Origin: Polytrichum commune
Taxonomy: Eukaryota; Streptophyta; Polytrichopsida; Polytrichales; Polytrichaceae
Assembly: GCA_950295325.1 (NCBI GenBank)
Contig: OX485809.1
Coordinates: 15,562,001 to 15,626,000 of the forward strand
DNA: 64,000 nucleotides
Direction of reading: 5' to 3'
Shown: piece by piece, positions 54,432-64,000 of the stretch
Layout of the letters: every line of letters begins with the position of its first letter
Numbering within the stretch: the first letter of the stretch is position 1
Notes under the pieces: generated by a model
Seen by the model: the letters and a program-made list of their open reading frames with translations, nothing else
Databases searched by the model: none
What the model was told of the DNA's origin: nothing
Program-made: the position numbers and the translations under genes

Positions 54432-57400
54432 TAGTCATTGGTTGGAGTAGCAATATATGTACGAACAAATGATAGGGTATTTTTAAAACATGGGGGCTAA
54501 AAATTATAAATGGACTTAAGAGTAATATAGGGTATCAAAAATGGCACTGGACATCTTTAAAGTACTATAGGGTATGGAATAATAGGTAATTTGGAATTAT
54601 AAGTAATGCAAGCCATTTTTCTATTAACCCAAAGTAGAAATTTACATAATGATAGCATGTGGAAAAAATAAGAGAATTGAAAGTAATACCCCCCTATAAA
54701 ATAGTGGTTGTTCGCACCTATATCCTTAACTTTTTAACACACTGCCCCCCCCCCCCCCCGAGATTGAAAACCAACGTCCTTTAACGCAAAAACCTCCTCA
54801 TGTGTAAGGTTTGTTCCAACCTTGACTGTCCACATAGTCGAAAGACTCAACCAATCAAGCACCGGTCCCACTTCTTCTTGCTACCCTTCATGCAACGGTT
54901 GATTTCATTTGCGCAAAACCAAAAATCAATAGGTATGTGGTTGTTGGAACGAAATTTATTCTTCAAACCTCTATAAGTTGGCGCTAGTGTGCCTTGTTTA
55001 CTCTTCCCCATGTTACCTTGCATGGATGACTTGTGTTGGCATGCAATGCTTGGCATTTGTTTTTGAGGAATAAAACAATATAGAAATCCAACTCTAGCAC
55101 ATTAGTGGTGTGGGACACCACATTCTCATAATGTTTAAAGGATTCTCCAATGTGAGCCCTAGTCCACTTCCTGGTTGGGCAAGGAATGGAGTAGTTCACC
55201 TTGGCAGGATGATGTGAATCATACTCAAAGTCTGGAAGCAAGTCTAGTTTCCTTTTGGTCGAATTCTAAAATCCAGACCCATTGAGCAAGCATCTCCTTG
55301 TGTTTAGATCATTTCACACCGGAATATGACCTCATAGCCTCTACAAATAGTTTGGGATCATTGGTGGTTGCTGCAACTTTAAGCTTCAATGATGCATTGT
55401 CTTGCCTTTTCCCATAGAGCCCCCTTTAACCCACGAATGGTAACTAGAGATTTGCATGAGTGTCTAGATTATGTCATCCACCGTTGCCTCATACATGCAT
55501 GTCAATTAGGCCCATAATTGATTCATCCACTTGTTATGCACCATTTTTGCGAGGCTGCAAGTAGGCATCTCAACCCGTGTTCCAAAGTGAGATCATGCAT
55601 CACAAGTTAGAAAACAATTTTAATAAAGTCCAATAAAATGAGATTGTCGTACAATCGTCGACACAACACAAATTTGGAAATCAAACACTTACAATGAGTT
55701 GTAACCTCCCCATTGTCTATACAAAAATTTCCAAAATGCCAACCAATTAGACAAGGTGTACATATCTTCCTATGTGGTTGCATTTGAGGACAACCACCAA
55801 ACATGAATCACATGGTAGTTGATGTCAACATCTTTCATAGTCTTGGCGTTATTGTATTCCTTACAGAGCTGCTTGTGTTGATGTTTTGATCAATAGGAAG
55901 GTTTGATGTGTTTTTGTGTTATCTTATCTAGGTTGGCGGACCACTAGAAAAGACAAGTACGTTCACAACCCTCCATAGGATCACTATCACCATAAATCTG
56001 CCTCACAGCAATCCAATTTGCATGTGCACTATCTGCCATGAACCCCTTGAAGTTGATGTCAAGGGCACCAATATCCATCATGACAACATTAAGGTTTCCC
56101 AAAAAGTAGTTTGAGTATGTGCGTCCTTGAATAGTATATCACATTAGGCTATGGTGAGAACCTTGCAATGCTTGATGTTGTAGACATGGCACACCATCGT
56201 GGTCCAATGGCAAAAGGCGCTCAACGTGGTCCAACATAATCCACGAGTCTTCCATAACTCTTCCACATTGCATGCGTCTCACCATATCACTCCACTTCCA
56301 TCAAGGTCTGCATATAGTTTGAATAGAAACACCTTATCTTTGGATTGCCATGGGAACCGACCATCATGCACATACTTGAACCCAAAGTGGTCTTAAAATG
56401 CCATGATACTATCCATGAAACCCATCCCACTACGAATCAAACGCTTTGAAACAACCACAAAATTTATGCAGTTAGGGATGCAAGGATGGAAATCTCTCCA
56501 TCACCACCTCCAATGATGCTCCCATGGAGGTGGTTCTTCTCCCCCGGGAAAGGGGACTAAAGGATGTAATGAACCAAAAATTGTTTATTGGCATCCGTAA
56601 GAACCCTTGAGCTCTTTGCAGTTGGAGTTTTAGACACCTCGTTGGATACACATTGGAAAACAATGTCCAATGATTCATGGCACACTCGAATGTCCACTAG
56701 GTGGTTGTGAACACAAAGATGGATACATGCAAGTCGGAATCCCAAAGATTGGGAATGAATTTAAATGTTTTTTGCATGACAATTTGCAAGACAAATGGAG
56801 GGACCGACAAACCTAGCATTAAACCCTTGATTTCAAAAGTAGCTCCGATCCCGGGTAGTTCACTTAGTGCATTTAAAAAACGACATGCGGCAAAATATAG
56901 AGAGGATTAAATTTGTTTGACATAAAATTTATATAGATTTCCAAATAATGAAGGGTCCATTAAAAGTAGACAATCACATTACAAATAAGGTGGATAGGTT
57001 TAAAATGTGTGCCATTCTTCATCTTTTTGAATAATAATATAGGGTTGAAAATAAGGATCCTAGGATGTATGTTTAGTAGGATCAATTTTGTATGCATACC
57101 TCACAAGGGATGGATGAGTAATGGCTCATCGTTTGTCCAAGAATGGAAGAAAATTGTAGCACCCATTATTGATCATCTTCTTGCATTGTTGTTTGTTAAA
57201 AAATCACCTAAGGTTTTTTTTTCCTCAACTCCGCCGTGTTTTGTTGAAACTCCTCCTTGCTGAAGCTTATGGTAACAAAGTCTAGCAAGTATGTATTGTT
57301 GTAGTTGGTTTAGGATCTCCTTTGTAGAGCCTCCTTTGTAGTTGCTTTAGAATCGGGGGCGGCCATGAAGTTCTATATAGGGTTTCGATTTTCTTGGTTG

Positions 57401-57519
57401 AAGGTCTGACAATTGTTTTGGAGGCGGTTTCAGGTTTAGAGTTTCCATGTGTGGCTTGCGATTGATTGTTCCGCTTCTGCTGGGGCGGTTGTAGTGGTGT
57501 TTACGGCTAACAAGTAAAA

Positions 57520-57991
57520 TGAAGATGTGGACTATGGAAGGCGATTTTGTTGTGCCGCAATATTGCAACAAGTTAAAGGTTTTTGAGGAGGAAATGTACG
57601 CCTCGCTCAAGGTTTGTTCGGAAGAGAAATCGGCATTGGATCTTGAGCCGCTGCCACACCCAACAACCTTGAGGAGTGTGCCTCCAATTTGACACTTATC
57701 TTGCGTTTGGCCATCATCAACAACTGCCCGCAAGAATTTGTGAGCAACATGTTGGAATTTAGTACATTTTAGCTCGCACAAGTTGATGTCATTGTGTTTC
57801 CTCCACCTTGGCGTGCATTTCGAGGGTTGGCAATCGTCGACAGCTTCAACGCCCACATGGAGTTGTTGTGTAAGTCGTTGGTTTTGAATAACCCGATGCC
57901 CGACCACTTTCACACGAGCTCTTTTGCACGCCTCGACGTAATGGACCTCTATGCAATCTGTCTGCACCTCAAGTCAGGTTGGCCGCGATAA
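57520..57991 (+). pseudogene. Possible plus-strand coding remnant, unknown family
   Basis: I do not recognise it. A frame starting at 57520 (MKMWTMEGDFVVPQYCNKLK, acidic, 57 codons) is followed by a frame shift. A longer stretch then runs in the next frame (ILRLAIINNCPQEFVSNMLE, one stop, then VDVIVFPPPWRAFRGLAIVD and on to LDVMDLYAICLHLKSGWPR at 57991). The local GC content is higher than in the flanks, as in exons. The 206-codon minus-strand frame over the same bases has a less protein-like composition. It could equally be non-coding. Confidence 0.25.
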
Positions 57992-58773
57992 TGCTTTGTC
58001 CGTCATGGTGATGGTTCGATTGACAATGTGGGAGTATGAGTAACCCCTACTCTTAGATCTTGACATTTGTTTTTGTTTCTTTTTCTTTTTCTTTTGTTGT
58101 GAATTGCTTGTTTTTTTGCACTACAACAGATTGGGTATTTTGTGACTAGGGAAATATGACTGGGGATGACTGGTGACTACATGCAGTCACATTTTTCCAG
58201 GCCTCGACCTTTGGGGTGTACGAAATTCAAAAATATGACTCGCAGTCATATTTTATTGTCGTATTCGGCAAATGTACTGTATACGGCGTATGGGAACGAC
58301 GACTGCCTTTATAGGGAACGACGGGGAACGTGTATGGTGGACGCACAGTCATATGTGGCAGTCACATTTTTCTACGAGTCATATTCTTCAGTCACATTCT
58401 GACTAGGACCATTTTTTTCCTTTTTTTGGGCAGCCCTTGATAATTCAGGCTGCCCTAGACGGGCCTCTTGTGTTTTTGCCCCATGACTCATTATCTAGTA
58501 TTATGGTTTGGATTATTTATTTAATAATGAAAGATTTTGGTCAAAATTAAGTACTTTGTGTGTTATAGTACGAACGGCAATGAAAATTGGGAATGACCCA
58601 TGTTTATTTAATGAATAATTAATTGATTGATGTTTTAGGGAGTATAGGGGGGAAATTGGGGAGGAAATTTGATTCTTACTATTGCTAAAAGACTAATTGA
58701 ACATGTATATAATTGAACTTAAATATATACCCACCTAAGTTTCATTTATACAACTTCTTGCTCGGACGGGAAG

Positions 58774-59694
58774 TCAATCACCGTCCGAGTCGCAAAGCTC
58801 GGAGTCATCTACCGATGCGTCGTCCGGTCCCTCTAGACATTCTAATGCCTTGGCAACCATTCCTGGCCCTACTTCCATTGCATCGCCCAATATGGGTGTC
58901 TTCGGTACGATATCGTCATGTAAGGCCGTCACTTGTAATCCGGGAAAATCAGAAGTCCTACCTAGTGCTATGCATTGTACTTCATCGGTTCTTTGTTGTT
59001 TGGAGAATACCCGAACCCCTCTCGGTTCCTTACGCAAAACAACTTCCCATCCACTCTTCGCGACGTCAAGTGCAAAAAAAACTTGTTCGATATGGAGAGG
59101 AAATGCAAATGATTGTGCTGAGTAAGGAATCAATCTGTCAAAGTTTACAATGGTGAAACCATAGTCGTCGTGCTTCATCGTCGCCCCATCTCCCTTAATG
59201 TTTGCAACGACCCAATTGCAATAGAGGACCACCACCTCGAAGAATCCATAGTCCACAGAGAGTATTTCCTCAACCCAACCCACATACTCCAACTCCGCTG
59301 CCTTTGGATTTGTGTCCTTCAGGCCCGAGCGACATAATTGTCGAAATGTTGCGGCCACCCCAGAGTCCATCGTTGTCAATTGTGCCTGTGCGCTTCGGAC
59401 ACGGATGTGGTTTCCAAACGCATACATGGATCGATATGACTTCGCTGCATCCGATGGAGGTAACATCAAGGCCCTAACGTTTTCTTGTACCTCCTCAGTC
59501 CCTTCTTCTATGGCGCGCACCACTGCTTTTGGAAACAAATGTGGAAATCCTCGTCGCGCAACTCCGCTGGGTACATTACCCGCGCCTTCCGCTTCTTGCG
59601 CCTGTATTCGTGCCGCTCACATTCCCGCCGTGACATGTCATCCTCGTGTTTCCTGCATTTTGGATACAGCCCAACACATCATTACCCGTGACAT
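58774..59694 (-). pseudogene. CACTA transposase C-terminal part with DUF4216
   Basis: Last segment of the CACTA protein. An acceptor (AAAATGCAG) near 59694 starts a basic stretch (RRECERHEYRRKKRKAR). A frameshift near 59540 leads into 59538-58774 (RAIEEGTEEVQENVRALMLP, SYRSMYAFGNHIRVRSAQ). The DUF4216 core is GFFEVVVLYCNWVVANIKGD, DDYGFTIVNFDRLIPYSAQS and QVFFALDVAKSGWEVVLRKE. The tail is acidic and ends DDSELCDSDGD. DUF4216 regularly follows tnp2 and DUF4218 in plant CACTA proteins; its molecular role is unknown. The preceding intron (about 59695-59945) holds a dense block of transposon subterminal repeats. Confidence 0.75.
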
Positions 59695-59940
59695 TCTGAA
59701 ATCACTAAGGGCAGTCATATTATGCATACAACAGTAGTCGTACTGTGTCGCGATAACTACAACGAAATGCATATTTTACAACTACATTTTGTGATTGTAC
59801 TCAGTCATATATCCCAAAATATGACTGAGTGCAGTCATGAATTTTGGTCACAAAAGATGAGTTTTGTTGTAGTTCGTATGGATTGGACTGTTGTTCTAAG
59901 AGAGGTCATGCATTTAAGATTCTTCCACTAAAATGTGAAC

Positions 59941-60864
59941 TCACCTCCTCCACTCTTCTAGTGGTGCCGCATTGTTCACCACGAACTCATGTATCCATTG
60001 TCGAAGGTCGGATGGGAGATGACGCGTCCGCCCGCCACCTTCGAGGATCTCATCATACATTGATGGGTCTTCTTTGTCATCCCACACTCTTCGAGTGGTG
60101 ACTGTATATTCTTGCATATACTCCGTACAAAATCCCAATGCTTCTACTATGGCGTAGCCTTCAGCCATGCAACCCTCTGGTCGAGTACGGTTTCGGACAT
60201 ACCCTTTGAGAGTCTTTAGGTACCTCTCTATAGGGTACATCCAACGTGTATGTATGGGTCCACAAATTTCCACTTCCTCCACGAGATGCAGGACCAAATG
60301 GCTCATGATGTCAAAAAATGATAGCGGGAATTCTTTTTCCAACATGCATAGTGCTATGGCCGCTTCACACCTCATCTCATGTATTGTTGCGGAATCAATG
60401 GACTTAGTACACACCCTCCTGAATACACGGCTCAACATTATTATTGATGTCCGCACTTCCTTTTCCATTGTGCAGCGCACATATAGTGCCAACACTTGCT
60501 GCATGAGGACATGGTAGTCATGGGATTTCAGGCCTTTCATTGTCCCATCCACGTTAACGCGCTTCTTCAACTGTCCCACATAGTGAGTGGGGGTTCACAA
60601 TGCACGCACTTGCTTCACAAAGACTTTACGCTATTCTTTCGTCATAACGTAAGAGGATCGAGGTAGAATCATGCTACCGGGTTTTGTTCCTGCTACGGGC
60701 CAAAGATGCGGGCGTATACCCGCCTCCTTCATGTCTAGACGAACTCCAATTGTTGCCTTCTCTCCAAATATGGTTTTCATCACATTCTCAGCGATGTTTT
60801 TCTCACAGTGCATAACATCCAGTGTGTGTCGAATTAGAAGATCATGTACAGTGACTCGAGCCAA
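59941..60864 (-). pseudogene. CACTA transposase: end of tnp2 plus DUF4218, with two premature stops
   Basis: 60864-60634 matches the end of the tnp2 domain (LDVMHCEKNIAENVMKTIFG, RLDMKEAGIRPHLWP). The same frame continues through a TAG at 60631 and a TGA near 60598 into the DUF4218 part at 60579-59941 (KGLKSHDYHVLMQQVLALYV, HLVLHLVEEVEICGPIHTRW, MYPIERYLKTLKGYVRNRTR). The two stops lie in the linker typical of this family, so the frame was once continuous. A donor, AGGAG|GTGAGTTC, lies at the end. Product: inactive transposase fragment. Confidence 0.8.
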
Positions 60865-60984
60865 TGAGAAATTTGCCGGCGCGAATCACAATATCACTAC
60901 GTGCAATCATGTGACTGTACATGAATACGTCCACTCACATAATACTCATAAACAATATTACTATATGCAATCATGTGACTACGG

Positions 60985-61991
60985 GCCAAGTAGTTTTTGG
61001 TCACTAACCAAGGGGGGAGATTGTAGTTCAGCATGACCACGGGCCAAGTAGAGTGGCTGAGACTTTGGTTCCTAAATGGATTTACGCCATCCAGTGCAAG
61101 GCCAAGCCTAACGTTCCGTTCATCTTCCGCAAACCACGGCCACCTATTATTTACGTGGTCCCAAGCCTTCGAGTCCACCACGGACCTTATCACCTTGTCC
61201 TTACTTTTCCCTCCTACATGCCACTTCATTAGCTCCGCGATCCGTGTGCAGCTGTACATCCTTCGCAAACGAGGAATCAAAGGAAAATGTTTCAAAACTT
61301 TGACTGGAATTGTACTGGAGTTCTCTACAAAGTGCGATTTGTGGCATGTTGGGCACTCCGTTGCATTTTCCAATTCTTTCCGAAACAAACAACATCCATC
61401 TCTACACGCATGTATTGAGTTGTAGGACAACCCTAACTTCATCAACAAGCCTTTCGCCTCGTTAAATGATTTCGGTAGTGTGTTGTCATTGGGTAAAATT
61501 GTCTCCTTCAACAACTTCAACAACTCATCCACATAGTTGTTTGGTACGGCGAAGATGGTGCAACACAATAGTATCAAGAGTGTCGATGTGAGACGGTTCG
61601 AGGGGCTTCCCTCATACATTGGAGTTCCAGCTTCGTATAAGAGATTTTGGTGGTCTACCCCACTGGGGTCCTCACTGTTCATGGTACTCCCTCTTGTTTC
61701 CATGGGGTCATTCATTTCTTTCATTTCCCCCTCGCTACCATCATTGTCCCTCGTTGTGAAACCATCCTCCCCTTCATCGTCTTCAACCAATGCATCCCCG
61801 AGTCCCTCATGTATGGTGGCTTCGGTTTCGTGTCCGTCATAATTGAGGCCATCGTACTTGCCGAAGCACTCTGCCACCATACGTAGAACCTCAACTTCTC
61901 CATCATATCCATCGTTTGTGTTAGGGTATGTCTGGCTTCTTTGCCCAGTCCGCGGTGCATGGGAGAACAAGTCAATCGGGTTGTACTCGTC
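60985..61991 (-). pseudogene. CACTA transposase N-terminal tnp2 segment, core deleted
   Basis: The exon opens after CTCTGCAG at 61991 (DEYNPIDLFSHAPRTGQRSQ), followed by an acidic linker, then CPTCHKSHF, KVLKHFPLIPRLRRMYSC, MKWHVGGKSKDKVIRSVVDS, RLGLALDGVNPF and STWPVVMLNYNLPPWLVTKN, all tnp2 hallmarks. Similarity stops at KNY near 60985. The next recognisable tnp2 sequence (LDVMH) is only about 120 bp on, although well over a hundred residues normally lie between. The missing part includes the region expected to carry catalytic residues. The 60870-60984 filler holds a 27-bp near-perfect direct repeat (about 60890 and 60954) around TGCAATCATGTGACT. Confidence 0.8.
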
Positions 61992-62503
61992 CTGCAGAGA
62001 GTGATAAATTTGTGCGCACGTTATATATTTTTGCTTTGGCAAAAACATACGACAAGGACAAACATAGATCACGAATTATATATAACATGGACATATTACA
62101 TACAAATGTATGAAAACGACAAGGAGCAATCACAAGTAGTCTTGTATCACATGGACGAGTCATAAATTTGTGACTTTTGTGTTACATGGTTCTGTCATAA
62201 AATGCGCGTTGTATCTAACGAGGGGCAATCATGAAACGCCGAATATAACATGAACGTGTAACATGCGTGGGGGGTGTTCATCGATTATGAAGACAAGAGT
62301 GTGTCAGGTAAAAGAAATTTCATGCAACATATAACGGAAAACCAATGGATGTAAAAAATTGGTCATGTTCCACGTACACATGTATAGTGTGGTCCGGACA
62401 TGTATACAAAATTTTGTCAAAACAAAACATGACTTGGTGTAGTCATGTTAGTGAACACATGGCACACTTTATTCATTCCTAATATGGACTAATGGGTGCC
62501 AGC

Positions 62504-63202
62504 CTACAATGCGGTGTGCGGGTTCAAAGAGTAGTGTGCATACAACTCTTCTCCGACCAAAATGTCCTTTGTGGCTAAGGTGATTACATACCCCCATTCA
62601 TGTTTGTTCCAGGATTTTGGCAACATGCGAAATTCCCACACCACATTTCCTATTTCTTTGCGTCCTATGAAACTATTTATGAAGCCAACGACATTCCCCT
62701 TCATTACATCTCCATCGATGTACAAGTCCGGCTCAACTTGCATCGCATATGACTTCACTCGAGGTTGTGCCTTCTTCAAAGCTCTGTATTCTCCCAAGGT
62801 GTATTGTGGTCCTACAAATGGAAGCATTTCCTCTCCCTCTTTGGCGGGTTGAAGTGCAAAGAGACCCCAACCCATGAATGGGAAGTTGGACACCCTTACT
62901 TCCCATTCTCTATTCCAGTATGAAAACTTTATAAGTTTTGGGATGGGCCCGTCACACCACTGTCCATCATACACGTTTGACCCCCATGTCTGCAAGGTTC
63001 GTATGACCCCCATGTCTGCAAGGCTCGTACTCTTGCAGACGTTGTGTTTGGCATTGACTGTGAAGGCGTTTCGTATCCTCCTAGAAACTTTCTCAGGGAT
63101 GTCTTGCAAGCAGCTTTTACAATGGGTCTCCATCGGGCCTACAAAATTCATGTACACAAAAATGAAAACTCGCTCATAGCAAGACCACCCGCTTACGCTC
63201 AT
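62504..63202 (-). CDS. SET-like domain reading frame inside the CACTA element
   Basis: SET domains are usually protein lysine methyltransferases that use S-adenosylmethionine. This frame (232 codons, no internal stop) shows SET hallmarks in order: FMGWGLFAL at 109-117 (GxG type), LPFVGP at 127-132 (YxGE position), DLYIDGD at 159-165, GNVVGFINSF at 169-178 (position of GNxxRFINHSC), NVVWEFR at 186-192, and TKDILVGEELYAHY at 211-224. The canonical NHxC is replaced by NSFI, so normal catalysis is doubtful. The part before residue about 75 may be out of frame because of a 26-bp tandem duplication. It lies between the transposase-associated and tnp2 segments, on the same strand, and could be captured host sequence. 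Whether it is expressed alone or spliced to the upstream exon is unknown. Confidence 0.6.
   Translation of the reverse strand: MSVSGWSCYERVFIFVYMNFVGPMETHCKSCLQDIPEKVSRRIRNAFTVNAKHNVCKSTSLADMGVIRTLQTWGSNVYDGQWCDGPIPKLIKFSYWNREWEVRVSNFPFMGWGLFALQPAKEGEEMLPFVGPQYTLGEYRALKKAQPRVKSYAMQVEPDLYIDGDVMKGNVVGFINSFIGRKEIGNVVWEFRMLPKSWNKHEWGYVITLATKDILVGEELYAHYSLNPHTAL
62979..63030. repeat. 26-bp tandem duplication in the SET-like reading frame
   Basis: GACCCCCATGTCTGCAAGG followed by TTCGTAT at 62979-63004 is repeated at 63005-63030 with two changes (CTCGTAC). 26 is not a multiple of three, so the frame upstream (minus strand) is shifted relative to the SET core. The alternative upstream frame (RPIVKAACKTSLRKFLGGYE) is also open. 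Confidence 0.85.
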
Positions 63203-63226
63203 TCAAAAGTCATTTCATGGAATGAC

Positions 63227-63421
63227 TCACCAAGATAGACGCTGTAAACACAGGGTCCCTTTTTTGCTGCGAAGATGCTTTCGGATTGTGGCTCGATCGA
63301 GGACTTTCCCTCCTGCACACTCCATGCATGGGCACTTGGATAGCCGCATTGCGTCTGCTTGGACCTCTTCTTCTTGCCATAACTGTAGATGCTTCAAGCT
63401 TTCGACCTCCCCTCCTGCCAT
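63227..63421 (-). pseudogene. CACTA transposase-associated zinc-binding-like exon
   Basis: Starts at an ATG at 63421 (MAGGEVESLKHLQLWQEEEV). It contains KCPCMECAGGKVLDRATIRK then HLRSKKG, the CPCxxC...H pattern of the transposase-associated domain that opens many plant CACTA proteins. A strong donor, TATCTTG|GTGAGTC, sits at 63231. I could not find an acceptor that joins it in frame to the SET-like frame as it now stands, in keeping with the nearby frame-shifting duplication. Confidence 0.55.
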
Positions 63422-63549
63422 CCTGTGGTGTGCACGGCATACGGGGCGGGTTAATTTGTGATATGGGGATACCTTACAAGGAGTGAGTGCTCACATGCGC
63501 GCAGTCACTTGAATATGTGGATACATACGAAAGGGGAGTCAAATAACCC

Positions 63550-63671
63550 AAGGCAGTCATATAACACACAGGAGTCATATAAGACATGGCAGTCATATAA
63601 CACACAGGAGTCATATAACACACGGGAGTCATATAACACATGGAAGTCATATAACACACGGGAGTCATATA
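63550..63671. repeat. 18-19-bp tandem repeat array, about seven copies
   Basis: The unit AGTCATATAACACACGGG recurs with small changes (CACAG, GACATG, CATGGA). It contains the GCAGTCATAT word also found near the left end of the CACTA element, so these are most likely its subterminal transposase-binding repeats. The protein frames it generates (YNTRES repeats) are artefacts. Confidence 0.8.
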
Positions 63672-64000
63672 TTGATGGTAATTGAATAATTATTTATGAT
63701 GTCCCTAAGTTTACACGGAATTCAAGGAAATTCAAAAAGTTGAAGCCCAAACTATATTGGGTTATGAAACTTACGCCCATAACCAGATTTACCCTCTTTT
63801 CTTTTGAGCATTAAATTTAGGGATAAGTTTTCATAATCTCATTTAGATATTCTAAATTTGAGTACTTAACAAAAATTCCGATTCAACCCGAGCTGACTTT
63901 TCACCCTGTTTGCCTAATTTTAAGCGGCCCCTAAATATATCATAATTGATTCGGCCTGATTCATATACCCCAGTTATACGTAAGTGTGGTGAAGCCCATA
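63672..64000. other. AT-rich end of window, nothing recognised
   Basis: No gene, terminal repeat or RNA is visible. The missing right end of the CACTA element could lie beyond this point. Confidence 0.5.

Larger units (their letters stand above)
52837..56750 (-). pseudogene. Decayed SWIM zinc-finger, MULE transposase-like gene, split by a 972-bp insertion
   Basis: Minus-strand pieces follow one another in a consistent order across several frames: 56745-56557 (VDIRVCHESLDIVFQCVSNE), about 56400-56160 (HDGRFPWQSKDKVFLFKLYA, then an in-frame stop, then TTLSAFCHWTTMVCHVYN), about 56100-55870 (DINFKGFMADSAHANWIAVR, ERTCLFWW), about 55590-55300 (TCSLAKMVHNKWMNQ, YEATVDDII), 55241-54850 (DFEYDSHHPAKVNYS, GLKNKFRSNNHIPIDFWFC), 54208-54007 (SWIM start QCTCLDFAKM) and 53034-52837 (YLCKVDRATDKVIHAPTF). 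The FMADSA..NW..VR and CLFxW segments resemble a MULE-type transposase core, and CxC...C is a SWIM finger. There are many stops and frameshifts, and the SWIM His is not seen. It is dead. I am fairly sure of one decayed gene; the MULE assignment is inference. Confidence 0.6.
58119..63671 (-). mobile_element. Damaged CACTA (En/Spm-class) DNA transposon; right terminus not found
   Basis: The left terminus at 58119 reads CACTACAACAGATTGGG followed by TATTTTGTGAC, the classic CACTA start. Subterminal GCAGTCAYAT/ATRTGACTGC words are abundant at 58140-58420, 59710-59840 and 63500-63671. Coding is on the minus strand, in the order transposase-associated domain, SET-like domain, tnp2, DUF4218, DUF4216. 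No TGTTGTAGTG terminus occurs before the window ends, so the right end is lost, diverged or outside. Premature stops, a 26-bp duplication and a deleted tnp2 core show it cannot make a working transposase. Confidence 0.85.

Noticed and set aside
57347-57967. 206-codon minus-strand frame
   Set aside because: No recognisable domain, and the plus strand of the same interval reads more like decayed protein. I treat the minus frame as chance.
60870-60984. Possible normal tnp2 intron
   Set aside because: Even with splicing, the missing tnp2 core between WLVTKNY and LDVMH is not encoded elsewhere in the interval, so a deletion is the better explanation.
63550-63671. Regularly repeated short units considered as a CRISPR-like array
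   Set aside because: Units are contiguous with no unique spacers, and the context is a plant transposon end.
63458-63685. Frames encoding repeated YNTRES or MTPVCY units
   Set aside because: They are translations of the 18-19-bp subterminal repeat array of the CACTA element.

Overview
The window looks like nuclear DNA of a land plant. The genes are split by GT-AG introns, the protein families are plant-specific (a class C GATA factor with TIFY and CCT domains, a plant CDC5), TTTAGGG/AAACCCTA motifs lie in gene 5' regions, and the gene-poor DNA carries plant-type CACTA, foldback and Mutator-like elements. I cannot fix the species. A non-flowering plant is possible, but that is a low-confidence guess.

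Layout. (1) 266-6254, minus: a complete CDC5 gene (seven coding exons, 859 aa), a Myb-domain subunit of the Prp19/MAC spliceosome complex. (2) 6.3-14.9 kb: AT-rich intergenic DNA with dispersed repeats. (3) 14941-16.9 kb, minus: a 95-aa membrane protein whose 5' UTR intron is full of degenerate tandem repeats. (4) 17-24.9 kb: intergenic, with a 664-bp Mutator-like element flanked by 11-bp direct repeats. (5) 25830-33463, plus: a 13-exon gene for a probably plastid RimM-like (PRC-barrel) protein with four copies of a helical repeat. Its 5' flank, intron 2 and the exon 4 region have each been locally duplicated. (6) 34466-35672, minus: a probably broken RING-CH-like membrane protein gene. (7) 36-43 kb: intergenic, with a foldback element, a ~300-bp tandem repeat rich in ATTAGTGTT hairpins, and a GC-rich PIF/Harbinger-like fragment. 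(8) 43384-47474, minus: a complete class C GATA (ZIM/ZML-type) gene, eight coding exons, 380 aa. (9) 52837-56750, minus: a heavily decayed SWIM zinc-finger, transposase-like gene split by a 972-bp inverted-repeat element. (10) 58119-63671: a damaged CACTA transposon, coding on the minus strand, with transposase-associated, tnp2, DUF4218 and DUF4216 segments plus an unexpected SET-like domain reading frame.

The three well-supported host genes serve different jobs (splicing, plastid ribosome assembly, transcription) and do not form a functional cluster. The most unusual content is the SET-like domain inside the CACTA element, the element nested in the SWIM gene, and the repeated local tandem duplications around exon boundaries of the RimM-like gene.
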